A stretch of DNA of 64,000 nt from Phymorhynchus buccinoides (Eukaryota > Mollusca > Gastropoda > Neogastropoda > Raphitomidae), in the NCBI GenBank assembly GCA_017654935.2, contig CM065713.1, positions 11,026,603 through 11,090,602 of the forward strand, read 5' to 3'. Positions 1 to 10,578 of the stretch are shown one piece after another (the stretch's first letter is position 1; each line of letters begins with the position of its first letter). Below the pieces are notes generated by a model. That model searched no databases. It saw nothing but the letters and a program-made list of their open reading frames with translations, and was not told where the DNA came from. Both the position numbers and the translations under genes were made by a program.

Positions 1-2
1 GA

Positions 3-290
3 CATTGCAGTACAGCAACAGCGTTTTCAGGTACGCTTAAAATGTGGCAAATTCACGAGAATTTCACGAAAGTTTGGTCTCTTTTCGCTGAAGAATCAGG
101 GCTGATGCAGGTTTCTTGCCTATTGCACGTGCAAGGCATGACTGTAGTGAACACTGCTGAGCAAAAGTTAGACACAAATGTGTATTTAAGGGCGGCAACC
201 AGAGCTCTCAATAAGCATGCCTCCAAGACAGAAGAGAGAAGATCGTTCTTGCGGCCCTTAACTTTTGGAGACCAGTATATGTTTTTGTGA
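3..290 (+). CDS. Open frame running in from the window edge (uncertain coding)
   Basis: The frame is open from base 3 to a TGA ending at 290, about 95 codons, with an internal ATG at 42. It ends in the residues FLRPLTFGDQYMFL. I recognise no domain. Composition is mixed and not microsatellite-like, so it could be the last piece of an exon whose body lies left of the window, or chance. A fragment at 366-418 (GCCAGAATGAT followed by an A/G-rich tail) resembles the 3' tail of the LINE piece near 56480, so this frame could also be LINE debris. Confidence 0.2.
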   Translation, partial: HCSTATAFSGTLKMWQIHENFTKVWSLFAEESGLMQVSCLLHVQGMTVVNTAEQKLDTNVYLRAATRALNKHASKTEERRSFLRPLTFGDQYMFL

Positions 291-485
291 GAGTGAGTTT
301 TTGTGTTATGTAGTTGTTTATGTTTTTCCTCTTTGCTTGTTTTTATGTTGTTGTGGTGGGGTTTTTTAAGGAGCCAGAATGATCAAGACAATAATTGTGA
401 ACCCTGGGGGAAAAAAGAAGAGTTTGTTTTGTACGTAAATCATTGAGTGTTGATTTCTGGGTAATGTGAGGAGTGGTTTGTAACC
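291..485. other. Non-coding, possible LINE tail remnant
   Basis: No gene seen. Bases 366-418 resemble the LINE 3' end at 56488-56545 (GCCAGAATGATSAA... then GGGCCCC/ACCCTGG and a purine tail). Confidence 0.3.
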
Positions 486-487
486 TA

Positions 488-1057
488 CCGTATTTTTGGG
501 ACTATAAGGCGATATTTTTTTCTCCAATTTCGACCTATGCGCCTAATAAACGAGGGAACAAAATCGTGAGAAGAGAGGCAACGATTGCCGTACTCAGTAC
601 AGTCTACTGTGAGTCACAACATCGAAAGTGGTAACGAGTACGAGTCGCCGATACGACGAATACTTACGTTAAAATGCTTCAAAATCCCTGTTATCATCCG
701 AGATACCGTCCAACAGATGCCACAACCCTTCATTGGATGTAAAAAGCATCGTTGTAGAGCTTAAAATGCCATAATTCTACCAGTTTTCGCGAAGAATTGG
801 CCAAACACAACAACCGGAAGTCGCAAAAACGGAAGTTTCGATTATTTGAGAAGGGAGCCAACTCGTTTACGACAACAATAATGGCGGTCGGTAATCGTTT
901 ACAGGACGTGTATGGGCTTCAAACTTCGACTTTCTGTTGCGAGGTGTGTATCGCCTTATAAACGAGGGCGTCTTTTACTTGGATTTTGTCAGATTTTTCT
1001 TGAAAATTGCCCTATTCGCCTTATACACAGCAGCGCCTAATGAACCGAAAAATACAG
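488..1057. mobile_element. MITE, TA target, CCGTATTTTT termini (copy 1)
   Basis: The left end reads TA then CCGTATTTTTGGGAC and ACTATAAGGCG. The right end, read on the other strand, is CTGTATTTTTCGG with AGGCGC inside. Both ends are flanked by TA. Shorter copies with the same ends lie at 37973-38142 and 53548-53980. It has no transposase frame, so it is non-autonomous. TA target and hairpin ends suggest a Tc1/mariner-type mobiliser (inference). Confidence 0.6.
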
Positions 1058-1122
1058 TATGTGTAGTTTGTAGTATGGTTTCTGATTTTCTCAGTTTTCA
1101 CAGAATCCCTCGATTTTAGTAT

Positions 1123-1729
1123 AAGGGCCACGGGGACACATTAGACGCGGAAGTTACGCGCGGAAAACCATAATGATAAATAAGTAAGAGAAAGAAGGAC
1201 AAAAAAATATGGATATGGGGAAAATACGGATCAGGAGCCGCTGTAGCTCAGTTGGTAAGTCCGAGTCGCTAGCTCGTAATCCGTCAGGTTTGCGGGTTCG
1301 AGCCCAGCTCGGTCCACGGTGGTTGTGTCCTTGGGAAAGGCACTTTACTCCTGTTTTCCTCACTCCACCCAGGTGTAAATGGGTACCTGACGGTCAGTTT
1401 GGGGAAAAAGTCCTTCGGATGAGACTTTTCAAAAACTGAGGTCCCGTGTGCGAACGCATGCACAAGATCTTGCGCACACATTAAAAGCCCATCCCACTAT
1501 TCTGTACGTGTAGGCCGTGTGTGCCGGTGGGATGGATGACACGAATTCACGTAGCACGCATCCTGTGCGCTATTAATGGTCTGAATGAAGACCGGTGAGC
1601 GCGGGGCAGGATAAACATCCCCAACTGGAAGAAGAAGAAATACGGACGTGCGCTTTTTTTTCTCCCTTCTTTCTTGTACTTATTTGCGGATTGCACATCA
1701 GATTTCCCTGTCTAATGTGTACAAGGCCT
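1123..1729. mobile_element. Foldback element interrupted by a SINE
   Basis: The left arm (AAGGGCCACGGGGACACATT, then AGACGCGG) pairs with the right arm ending GTCTAATGTGTACAAGGCCTT. The arms share ...AATAAGT further in. The same family occurs uninterrupted at 37552-37740. The middle of this copy is occupied by the SINE at 1231-1637. Confidence 0.55.
1231..1637 (+). mobile_element. tRNA-headed SINE with 9-bp target duplication
   Basis: It opens with a tRNA-like polymerase III box A (GCTGTAGCTCAGTTGGTAAG) and box B (GGGTTCGAGCCC). A body follows that contains CTTGGGAAAGGCACTTTACT and GTAAATGGGTACC, and it ends in a short (GAA)n tail. AAATACGGA flanks it at 1222-1230 and 1638-1646. A second copy starts at 54510. 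It is transcribed by Pol III in principle and mobilised by a LINE partner (known for SINEs). Confidence 0.8.
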
Positions 1730-2464
1730 TATTGATTATTTCCGCACGGAAAATCCAGATGTACTGTGTACGTGCCCTAAAGTAGAACATGACATGATGA
1801 TTTTAGGGAATGCAGGGTTTTTTTCAGGAACAAAAACAAAGGCAAACAAGTGCAACGCCAAGCGGCTGCAAAGTCCCCTCGCAGCATCGCCGAGCTACTC
1901 CGAAAGCGGAATGTGTCGGCTGTACGCATACATAAAAACGCATCAAAACAGCACGTAACTACATAAGAACGCATCAAAACGGGTAACTGAATAGTTTTTT
2001 TATATATAGCCTTGGGGTTCAGACCCGTGATTTGAGCGCGCGCGATCATGCGCGCACACGCGCACAGAAGCATTCATGACAACTGTGTTATAGACCATTC
2101 ATCAAGAAATGTTGTGGAAAAAAACTGCATTGAAATACATGCAAAACTTCGCGAGATATTAGCGATTATGTGTTTTGGGGTTTGAACCCCGTAACTGGCG
2201 CGACCTTGACCTTAATGTAAAACTAAATACATCAGTGGATAGCTTGCATCTTAGCAAACTAGTATACCAAATTTGATGATGATAGACTCAATAGTTTTTG
2301 AGAAAAACGGACGAATAGCCGGACGGACCAGACCAAAAACAATAGTAAACGGTGATGGATTGATTAGTCCAGGGGACTAATAAATTATGTAGATGGTGAA
2401 AGGAGGAGGGGTGGGGGGTGAAGATTACAAAATATGTTTACCAGACTTGCCGACAGCTGAGTAG
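1730..2464. repeat. Low-copy interspersed repeat, no gene
   Basis: No credible gene. 2155-2340 contains the GACCTTGACCTTAATG and ACCAAATTTGATGATGATAGAC type motifs of a repeat family seen also near 7.7, 21.4, 28.8 and 39.8 kb. Confidence 0.5.
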
Positions 2465-2640
2465 ACTGAATTCCAGGGTTCGCACGGTCTTTGAAAAATG
2501 GAGTGCCATTTTCAAGCCTTTGAAAATTGGCTTTGGTCTGAAAATCGTGAAATGGTTTGTGAAAAAGTCATTGATGCCTTAAAAAAAAGTCATTGACGTC
2601 GTAAACGTGTACAATTACTTCTATGTAAAGAAGTTGGTCA
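2465..2640. mobile_element. Half element with CAGGGTTCGCACGG terminus
   Basis: One end, CAGGGTTCGCACGGTCTTTG, resembles hAT-type termini and the ends of the element at 11705. No opposite end is found nearby, so this is probably a truncated copy. Confidence 0.35.
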
Positions 2641-3016
2641 CCAACACAGAAGAAGAAAAAGAAGATTTTTTTTTGGTTTCATTGATAAAGAAACAATTTA
2701 ATTTGACTTATTTTCCACGGGATGAAACGCAAGCTCCAGAGTTATTGTTCCTGGCGTTTCCCTAGAGAACATTTCTCCAGTTTTATATTAATTTCTTTGC
2801 ATTTCCCTTGACTTGTTAGATGTCATTAGAGAGACGCAAAGGGATAAAATATTTATTAGGCGTGTCAAGGCATGTCCATCGGATCACTTAGCTTGTGAAT
2901 TGTGGAGTGTGTGGTGGGTTTTTTAGCATTTCGTGGCATTTTTTTGGGCGAGTTGGGAATTACGTATATTTTAATTTATTGAGGTCTGATGCAGTTCACT
3001 TGTAGTTACAATAGGC
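2641..3016. other. No gene seen
   Basis: AT-rich sequence without a convincing frame or repeat. Confidence 0.4.
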
Positions 3017-3240
3017 TTAAACCCCTTGACTGCCATATGACATGTCACATACTGACTTGACATCGCTCATGACATCATCAGATGAAGAATGACAGCTTGA
3101 TATGCTGGCTAACACAGTCAAGAGAGTTATATCCCCACACCATTTTTTTGGCCAGATTGGCTCTATCAGTTGTCTTTTTCATGGCATGATTTGTCCAATG
3201 ATTTTTTTTCTTTAATTTTCTCTGGCAGTCAAGGGGTTAA
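3017..3240. mobile_element. TTAA-flanked MITE (piggyBac-like), type B
   Basis: TTAA then ACCCCTTGACTGCC on the left; GGCAGTCAAGGGG then TTAA on the right. The relative at 44382-44607 shares both ends and the interior phrase about ATATCCCCACACCATTTT. The TTAA target and C/G-rich tips match piggyBac termini (family knowledge). Confidence 0.7.
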
Positions 3241-3458
3241 CTATTCGTTTCGTCTGATTGAGCAGTGTGTTGCATTTTTTGTGGGAGTTGAGTAAAAAGT
3301 GTAACTGTATGTAATTAGGTCTGATGATGATGTTAATTTATAATTTAACTTTTGTTGTTGTCTGATGTATAGTATCAGATTACCTCCCTTTGACTGGAAG
3401 AAAGATTTGCAATTCAGGAAAAATGATTGAAACGGTGATGGATTGATTAAAAACCTAT

Positions 3459-3610
3459 TTATGTGTGAGATTTTGTGTGAGTGTGTGTGTGTGTGTGAGA
3501 GAGAGAGTATGTGTGTGTGTGAGTGTGTGAAAGAGAGAGAGAGAGAGTATATGTGTGTGTGTGTGAGAGAGAGAGTATGTGTGAGTGAGTGAGTGTGTGA
3601 AAGAGAGAGT

Positions 3611-3641
<31 letters not shown>

Positions 3642-3880
3642 TATGTGTGAGTGAGTGAGTGTGTGAAAGAGAGAGAGAGAGTATGTGTGTGTGTGTGTGA
3701 GAGAGAGAGAGAGTATGTGTGTGTGTGTGTGAGAGAGTATGTGTGTGAGTGTGAAAGAGAGAGCGAGTATCTGTGTGTGTGTGTGTGAGAGAGAGAGTAT
3801 GTGAGTGAGTGAGTGTGTGAAAGAGAGAGAGTATGTGTGTGTGTGTGAGAGAGATAGAGAGGTTAAGTGTGTGTAATTGA
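3459..3880. repeat. Compound (GT)n/(GA)n microsatellite with higher-order unit
   Basis: Alternating (GT)n, (GA)n and TAT blocks repeat roughly every 20-50 bases, so the array has a higher-order unit. The long His/Thr/Ser/Leu-rich reverse frame across it is an artefact of the repeat. Confidence 0.9.
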
Positions 3881-4658
3881 TGTTTGTGTTACTCTGTGTG
3901 TAGTGCATGTACGTGCACAACTGGTAAGTGTGAGTGTGCCCATGCACGCGCATTTGTATGTCGTCGCTGTCCGACACTAACCGTGTATTTACACAATCAG
4001 TGATTTTACAGGAGCATCAAAAAACATATTGTCGCCTGCTACAAAGTCAATCCCCATTTGATATACGCTTGACCCTTCTTCTTTACCGATGAGTAAACAT
4101 GTGACACAATAAAAGTTGCATTAACACCCAAAATTTACGTGATAATTCAGTTACACTGTTAGTCACAAAGTTAGTGCATTGTTCTCACAATGGGAGATAC
4201 GACAGCTGCCGGCAGTTACACGATTAGCGTGACCAGTTACACGCTTATCGCGTCAAAACCAGCAACAACCCGCCACATACACGATTATTTCCGTGGTATC
4301 ATGTGACAAATTTGAGCATTTTCATTGGTCGCAGACACAAGATATTTATAGAAGACCTGCGTGAGGTCAGTGGAAGGAGTTGTAGTAAAAAATCTATTTT
4401 TGTCAAATTTTGTAGATACACGGTTAGCGTCGGACAGCGACGATGTGCAACTCTGTGTGAGAGAGAGAGAGAGAGTGAAAGAAAGATAATGGAGGTAGGA
4501 AAACTAATAATAAAAGAAAATAATAACCAAAATAATTTGGCTTTTATTTGTCCCAAATCCATCCGATCACAAGAATGGTTAACGATGGAAAGTAAATAAA
4601 ATCACTTTAATTATATAAAATAAATATACTTGTCAGTGAAAAAATTGCATACTTGCAC
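3881..4658. other. No gene seen
   Basis: Contains a repeated phrase CAGTTACAC...GATTAGCGTGACCAGTTACACG around 4150-4250 and a short (GA)n at 4459-4473. No supported coding frame. Confidence 0.4.
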
Positions 4659-4760
4659 ACATAATAATAATAAAGAACATTTATATAGCGCGCGCTCTTG
4701 GCGTACTACTCATGGCGCTTTACAAAAACTAAGAATCGCTCCACATACAAAATTACAGTC
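4659..4760 (-). mobile_element. SINE/LINE 3' tail of the AGCGC family
   Basis: On the minus strand it ends GCGC...GCGCTATATAAATG then (ATT)n. On the plus strand this reads AATAATAATAAAGAACATTT ATATAGCGC and later GGCGCTTTACAAA. The same tail occurs at 41260-41316 (plus) and at 41656, 48207, 52797 and 62987 (minus). Confidence 0.6.
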
Positions 4761-5518
4761 GTATCATAACATGATCAGACGCGCTCGCATACCTGCCCTC
4801 ACCCTCGCGCTAACGCATGCTCACAGACATAAAAACATGTACCTACCAGACATGCCTACTGTCACTGGTTATCCGTATTTGTTACGGAAATGTATTGATT
4901 TTGGCAGTGTGTTCCGAAAATACGGAAAACAGGCGCATGTTACTGGAAAAATTAAAACATCAACAACAAAAAATTACGATGCCGGCTGGTGGTTTAGCGT
5001 CTGCGAGCAATACTGAAAGCTTACTGAAAGTCAGCCCCGAAGTTTTCCGAGAGAGTTTTTCAACCAATCGTCTTTCACCAAGGTCGAGCCAAAAATTGAT
5101 CGGCTACGCGCTTGGCAGCTTCAAGCGTCGGAGTGCGCGAATTCCATGAAGATAGATGCTGGACGGAAGCTATGTTCCTGAAAATCATGCTCTGTTTCGG
5201 ATTTTGAGTGGGAGTGTTCCTGAAAAGCAAATTTGGGGGTAGGCATGTCTGACCTACGCACACACACTGGAAGAGTGGAAGGGGGTAGTTCCAGGTGGTC
5301 AGTTTGGGTGGGGTGAGGGTCTGGAGGGATTGCCTCCCAGAAACTGATGATAATTTGAATGTGAAAGATGCAAATCGAGGCTTCTCATGAGAGAATCTTA
5401 TATATATATATTTTCGAAATCTGTCTGTGTGTGTGTCTGTCTGTCTGTGTGTCCTTTATGCACGGCCACAGTTCTCAACCGATCGACACCAAATTTGGGA
5501 TCAAGCATCCTTGGCACC
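4761..5518. other. No gene; body of the tail element and a GTCT-rich repeat
   Basis: The first part probably continues the retroelement to its left. 5400-5470 carries (TA)n and GTCTGTCTGTCTGTGTG followed by CCGATCGACACCAAATTTGG, a pattern typical of the dispersed family at 7.6 kb. Confidence 0.4.
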
Positions 5519-5580
5519 CTCCGAAGGGGTGGGCTTCTTACCCGCCCATGCGCTTTTTACCCCGTCTTCCCCAGTGAGGA
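5519..5580 (+). mobile_element. Single arm of the GGGGAAGACGGGG foldback MITE
   Basis: GGGGTGGGCTTCTTACCCGC through GTCTTCCCC is one terminal arm of the element at 5705-5918, without its partner. Confidence 0.6.
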
Positions 5581-5704
5581 CAGAAACACTGGTTATGTCC
5601 CTTTTAAACGTGACACATTTACACGTCGATAAGCCAGTTGAATTCTCTGTTCAAATTCCAGTCTGAGTTTTGGGATAGCCGCCGCTGTGAATGGTGTATA
5701 ACTA
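5581..5704. repeat. Interspersed segment, inverted copy at 40500-40640
   Basis: GAGGACAGAAACACTGGTTA and AGTTGAATTCTC recur in reverse orientation near 40620. The phrase CTCATATAGGGAAAAGAGAC follows in both places (5920-5941 here). Confidence 0.5.
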
Positions 5705-5918
5705 GGGGAAGACGGGGTAAAAAGCGCATGGGCGGGTAAGAAGCCCACCCCAATTATCTCATGAAATGAAGCAAATTTCAGTCTCATTTTGCCCATGAGA
5801 CGAGCGTTAATGTCTAGCATTCGTCTCATGGGCAAATTTGACTGAAATTTTCTTTATTTCATGAGATAATTGGGGTGGGCTTCTTACCCGCCCATGCGCT
5901 TTTTACCCCGTCTTCCCC
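5705..5918. mobile_element. Near-perfect hairpin MITE, TA target (copy A)
   Basis: The arms are about 95-100 bases each, beginning GGGGAAGACGGGGTAAAAAG and ending with its complement, separated by a short loop near 5806-5820. TA flanks both ends (5703-5704, 5919-5920). No coding capacity. As RNA or single-stranded DNA it would fold into one long hairpin. Confidence 0.8.
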
Positions 5919-6161
5919 TACTCATATAGGGAAAAGAGACTGGATGCTTGTCTTCCTCTATACAGTCTTTGCTATCACCTACGTGCACACGTGCACATCG
6001 CATGCTGCACTCTCCATTGGTCAAGTCTGGCACCAGACAACGCTATAATTATGCCTATCTCTCCCCTCCCTTGCTGCCTACAGCTGGCACTCTACTACTA
6101 TACACGCTATCAACAGCAAGCCTTTGTCTCTGTGTTCCATGCTTATCGGGAATATCCTATA

Positions 6162-6373
6162 GGGGAAGACGGGGTAAAAAGCGCATGGGCGGGTAAGAAG
6201 CCCACCCCAATTATCTCATGAAATGAAGCAAATTTCAGTCTCATTTTGCCCATGAGACGAGCGTTAATGTCTAGCATTCGTCTCATGGGCAAATTTGACT
6301 GAAAATTTCTTTATTTCATGAGATAATTGGGGTGGGCTTCTTACCCGCCCATGCGCTTTTTACCCCGTCTTCC
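6162..6373. mobile_element. Near-perfect hairpin MITE, TA target (copy B)
   Basis: It is almost identical to the copy at 5705-5918, only about 245 bases downstream. The last CC of the right tip is lost at 6373, next to AAATTATA. High identity suggests recent spread. Confidence 0.8.
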
Positions 6374-7270
6374 AAATTATACTGTGTAGCTTTAATAAAC
6401 GTGATCCTTGTAGTCAGTTGTGTTTCCTCTTGAATGTAATATGTGTGAACCCCCAACAACAACAACAGACAACTCATTATTGTGAGCACTTGTTTTCAGA
6501 ATCCCCTTTAGCTCTCACCGTGACTGACCCTCACTGCACACACACGCGCGCGCGCGCACGCACGCACACACACACGTGTGCGCGTCTTCTTTTGCCAATG
6601 ATGTCCACCAGCCGTAACCGGCAATAAGTGACGTATCTCTGGTTACGCCTACTAAGGGCCCAACGTAGACCAATTTGATAAATCAGTGGAGGCTTGAATG
6701 CATAGTCAGACACACTCACAGGCTGCATAAAAGAGTAGTTTCCCTTCGTATATTTAAAAAAAAAAAAATTCTTATGCTAAAATTTCACGTTTATCTTAAA
6801 AAAAATTAAAATTTGTTTTGCTCCCAATTTAAATGATAAATAACTGACATTTAATGCAACAAAATGTACGGAAGTAAATGAACACAATAATCACAAAATA
6901 TAAATAATGTTTTAAACACCTTATTTTGCTATATTAATAAATAAATGTGCAAAAATGTATTCAGTGAAAAATTTTGTTGTTGTTTATGTCATAATGATCG
7001 ATTGGTCATAAAACATTTTATTTGAAACAATTATTTGTCAGAGCCCAAAAAGGTTCTAAAACCTATGTCGGTGGTCAGAGCGGAGCTAAACCGCACTCAT
7101 ATCAAAAGAGAGATGTCTATGTTATTGTTAGGGGAAAATTTAGAATCTTCCTTGGAAAAAGTCGGAATATTCGTAAATCCCTAGGGTTAGATACATGCAC
7201 GTACATACATGCGTGTGCGTGCACACACGCGCATGCATAAAGATAGAAGAAGCTACATATGAGTGCGTGT
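6374..7270. other. No gene; AT-rich with a short CG/CA tract
   Basis: A (CG)n(CA)n tract lies at 6540-6578. The remainder is AT-rich with A-runs near 6757 and no supported frame. Confidence 0.4.
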
Positions 7271-7277
7271 GCGTGTG

Positions 7278-7281
7278 AGCA

Positions 7282-7352
<71 letters not shown>
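7278..7352. repeat. (GT)n(GA)n microsatellite
   Basis: About 12 GT and 25 GA units in a row. Arg-Glu reading frames here are artefacts. Confidence 0.95.
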
Positions 7353-7424
7353 AACCACTGAAGACGGATTCAAACAGACACACAAGCGATATCAAAGACA
7401 GACAAACATATATCTGTATCATTA

Positions 7425-7515
7425 TAAATTCGGGACTTTCCTGGAGTTGCACTGCCTCCGGGCATCAGACCGGAGGACGTTAAACGGATTTTCATGCAGT
7501 CACAGACAAACACGT
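7425..7515 (+). repeat. Interspersed repeat fragment (CTGCCTCCGGGCAT)
   Basis: CGGGACTTTCCTGGAGTTGC and CTGCCTCCGGGCATCAGAC followed by GACGTTAAACGG. A related phrase occurs at 18428-18475 (CGGGACTTTAGTGG, GTGCCTCCGGGCATTGAC). Confidence 0.45.
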
Positions 7516-7596
7516 CTTAACCATTTTTTGTTGTTACCTTTTTTCGGCAAAAAATGCAGTGAATGCCCTTTATATATTGTACATTTTGCATTGTAA

Positions 7597-8800
7597 CCGT
7601 TGTTACCCGGCCAGAGGCCGAGGTATTGCGATTGGCTTGTCTGTCTGTCTGTCTGTGTGTGTGTCTGTCTGTGTATCGATTATCTTAAAAAATACTGTTT
7701 GGATTTTGACTAAAATTGGCAGAGGGATAGACAGCTTGAAATGGAAGCTTCGTTTCGTAAATCAACACCGTGCTGACCTTGACCTTGAAGCTTGACCTTG
7801 AAAACCGAAATTTCCTTCTTTGGGCTATGTAATTTCCCCCCAGCTTTATTTCGTGAACTAGTGAACAGAATCGCTTAAAATGTTGTGTGGTGGTGTACCA
7901 TGGTGCAAGGAAGTTTGTATAAAAGTTCAGCTGTATCTCGTGAACTACTGAACAGAATCGCTTCAAATTTGGGGCTATGTATTTTATGCGTTCTGTAAGG
8001 GTGGAAAGTGGTGTGTTTATTGGGGGGGGAGAGGACATGGTACAAGGAAGTTTGTATAACAGTTCAGCTGTATCTCGTGAACTACTGAACAGAATCGCTT
8101 CAAATTTTGGGCTATGTATTTTATGCGTTCTGTAAGGGTGGAAAGTGGTGTGTTTATTGGGGGGGGAGAGGACATGGTGCAAGGAAGTTTGTATAAAAGT
8201 TCAGCTGTATCTCGTGAACTACTGAACAGAATCGCTTCAAATTTGGGGCTATGTATTTTATGCGTTCTGTAAGGGTGGAAAGTGGTGTGTTTATTGGGGG
8301 GGAGAGGACATGGTACAAGGAAGTTTGTATAACAGTTCAGCTGTATCTCGTGAACTACTGAACAGAATCGCTTCAAATTTTGGGCTATGTATTTTATGCG
8401 TTCTGTAAGGGTGGAAAGTGGTGTGTTTATTGGGGGGGAGAGGACATGGTACAAGGAAGTTTGTATAAAAGTTCAGCTGTATCTCATGAACTACTGAACA
8501 GAATCGCTTCAAATTTTGGGCTATGTATTTTATGCGTTCTGTAAGGGTGGAAAGTGGTGTGTTTATTGGGGGGGAGAGGACATGGTACAAGGAAGTTTGT
8601 ATAAAAGTTCAGCTGTATCTCGTGAACTACTGAACAGAATCGCTTCAAATTTGGGGCTATGTATTTTATGCGTTCTGTAAGGGTGGAAAGTGGTGTGTTT
8701 ATTGGGGGGTGGGGTGGGTGGGTGGAGAGGACATAACTCTGGCCAGGTTTTCATTGTCACAATGCGTTGCTGCCGCTCGGCGATGCCCTTGTTGCAAGTT
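7597..8800 (+). mobile_element. Satellite-bearing repeat element (copy 1)
   Basis: It starts CCGGCCAGAGGCCGAGG, then (GTCT)n, then GACCTTGACCTTGAA motifs. A run of 136-bp tandem units follows, and it ends in CTCTGGCCAGG...CACAATGCGTTGCTG. The same order in reverse orientation lies at 21000-21640. It is non-coding in all frames once repeat units are discounted. The mobiliser class is unknown. Confidence 0.6.
7897..8735 (+). repeat. 136-137 bp satellite array, about 6 units
   Basis: The landmark GGACATGG recurs at 8033, 8170, 8306, 8442 and 8578. Units contain CTCGTGAACTACTGAACAG and a short G8 run. Because 136 is not a multiple of three, the reading frame shifts between units and the open frames are chance. 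Confidence 0.9.
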
Positions 8801-8844
8801 GAAATCTGAACACATTATTTGCAGACATTCTTTATTTATTTAAA

Positions 8845-9660
8845 CTAGCGCAACGCCAAGTACTGGCAATGCACCGTACTGGTAACGCTGAGTACTGGTT
8901 TCGCCGGGTCCGCAAAATATTATTATTACTTTTGTCTCTCTCCCTCCTTCCATCTTCTTCACTCATCCCGTTCTACTACCCCCTGCACCTTACTCAGTGA
9001 GTACAGCAAATTTGAAGCAATTCGGTTAAGAAAAGGTGGAGTTATAAGGCCCCGTTTCCTGTTGGCGCTGCTCTGAGAGTGATGCGCTCTCCCTAGTAAC
9101 GGTAACGCCTAGTAACGGTAACACCAAGTACTGGTAATGCTGAGTACAGCAAATTTGAAGCGATTCGGTTAAAAAACGGCGGAGTTATAAGGCCCCGTTT
9201 CCCATTGGCGCTGCTCTGAGAGTGACGCGCTGTCCCGATTCTCTGCAAATTTGCCGCCAGGCTTTGCCCCGTCCATAGCGAGCCTGACAGCAAATTTGAA
9301 GCTATTCGGTTAAGAAACGGCTGAGTTATTCGTGAAAAGGTGAAGCGGCGTATAGCGCGCGTGTTTCAGAACTGATTCGCTTCCGGTTTGGCGCACCGAT
9401 AGTCACTGTCCCCGGTCATCTACCTGCCACATTCGAATGCAATCGGTCCAGAAACGCCAGAGATACGGGCGCCGAGAGTCCGGCGAGAACGTGTTTCGCC
9501 AAACGACACGGCCGCCTCGGTTGCCGTTGCCATCGCCCCGTCAGGGCTCACAGCAAATTTGAAGCGATTCGGTCAAAAAACGGCGGAGTTATAAGGCCCG
9601 TTTTGTGTTTCAGACAGACAGACAGTCAGACAGACACACGGACACTTGGCTGTTTACTAT
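8845..9660 (+). mobile_element. TAACGGTAACGCC element (copy 1)
   Basis: It begins ACTAGCGCAACGCCAAGTAC and ends TTTACTATATGATGATT. Inside are short repeats of GTAACGCCTAGTAACG and repeated CAGCAAATTTGAAGCGATTC ... GGAGTTATAAGGCCCCG. The copy at 51137-51881 has exact ends given by an empty site, so it can be used to set these ends. Confidence 0.65.
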
Positions 9661-10578
9661 ATGATGATTTGAAAACCGTTTTCGGACGTTTTTTAGTTGT
9701 GTTTTTTTCTTGAGGGGATGGGGGTGGGGGTGGGGGCGATGTACTGAATACCCTTTATACTGCACATTTTGCTTAGAAACAGTTGTTGCAACTTGAAACA
9801 TGAACACATTCTGTACAGACATATTTCATTTATATCCCGTGAGTTCGCCTGGAGACATATGGCAAGCGTTCTTTTTCTTTTGCTGGCCCTACTGTTTTTA
9901 ATTCGTTACCGTTAGCCCTTCGTAATCAACAAACGTTTCACGCTTTTAAATCAGGCACGAAGACCTTCTTATTCCATACCTATTTTAACCATGATTAATC
10001 TGACGTGTATCAACCAACGATGTGTGTGTGATTGTGTGTGTGTGTAAGGCGAGTGTGTGCGTGCGTGTCTGTGTGTGTGCGAGTGAGAAGGCGCGCGGTT
10101 CATTTGTTTATGTTGCTGCTTTACTATGTGTTACTCAATAAAAATTCGTTTAACCCTCTTGCATTTATTCCGCCCCAAACCGCCCAGCCGGAAGTTGTCT
10201 CTGTGTATTCAAACCGCCCTAAACCGCCCTTGTCCTGCCCCCACTCTGAGACCCCGTCTGATAGCATTTTTATCACGCACAAAGTTCTGGCTTGTTATAC
10301 ACACACTATGATGAAGCTTCTCACTCGCAATGAAGTGGTAGTAACTGTACGGCGCTCTGTGTGCTTCAAATTACAGATTTTCCTGAAAATGTGTGAAAAA
10401 AATGTGAACACTAGAAGAAGTTTTTTTCTGTAACAAATGCGAATGCGAAACCAAGAGTGCAGAAAGATAGTCATGTGTACAGGCAAACATCTGTGCCATC
10501 CAAAAGGCATGTTTCATGGGATGGTATGCGCTAAGTTAGCAAAGAACAGCAAGCCCCTGCACTGTTAGGTGTGCAATA
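9661..10578. other. No gene seen
   Basis: G-rich run near 9716-9738 and a GT-rich stretch at 10021-10085. The frame at 10032-10433 is partly GT repeat and has no recognisable domain. Confidence 0.4.

Noticed and set aside
1234..1310. tRNA gene candidate (GCTGTAGCTCAGTTGG ... GGGTTCGAGCCC), also at 54512
   Set aside because: Both are heads of the same dispersed SINE with a common body and A/G-rich tail. The spacing between boxes differs and the cloverleaf is not completed.
5427..5666. Short overlapping frames around the GTCTG repeat
   Set aside because: They overlap MITE arms and simple repeats and are repeated on both strands.
8017..8760. Series of similar proteins (SPPINTPLSTLTERIKYIAQ type) on the minus strand
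   Set aside because: They are one 136-bp satellite read in shifting frames; the same peptides appear wherever the satellite occurs.
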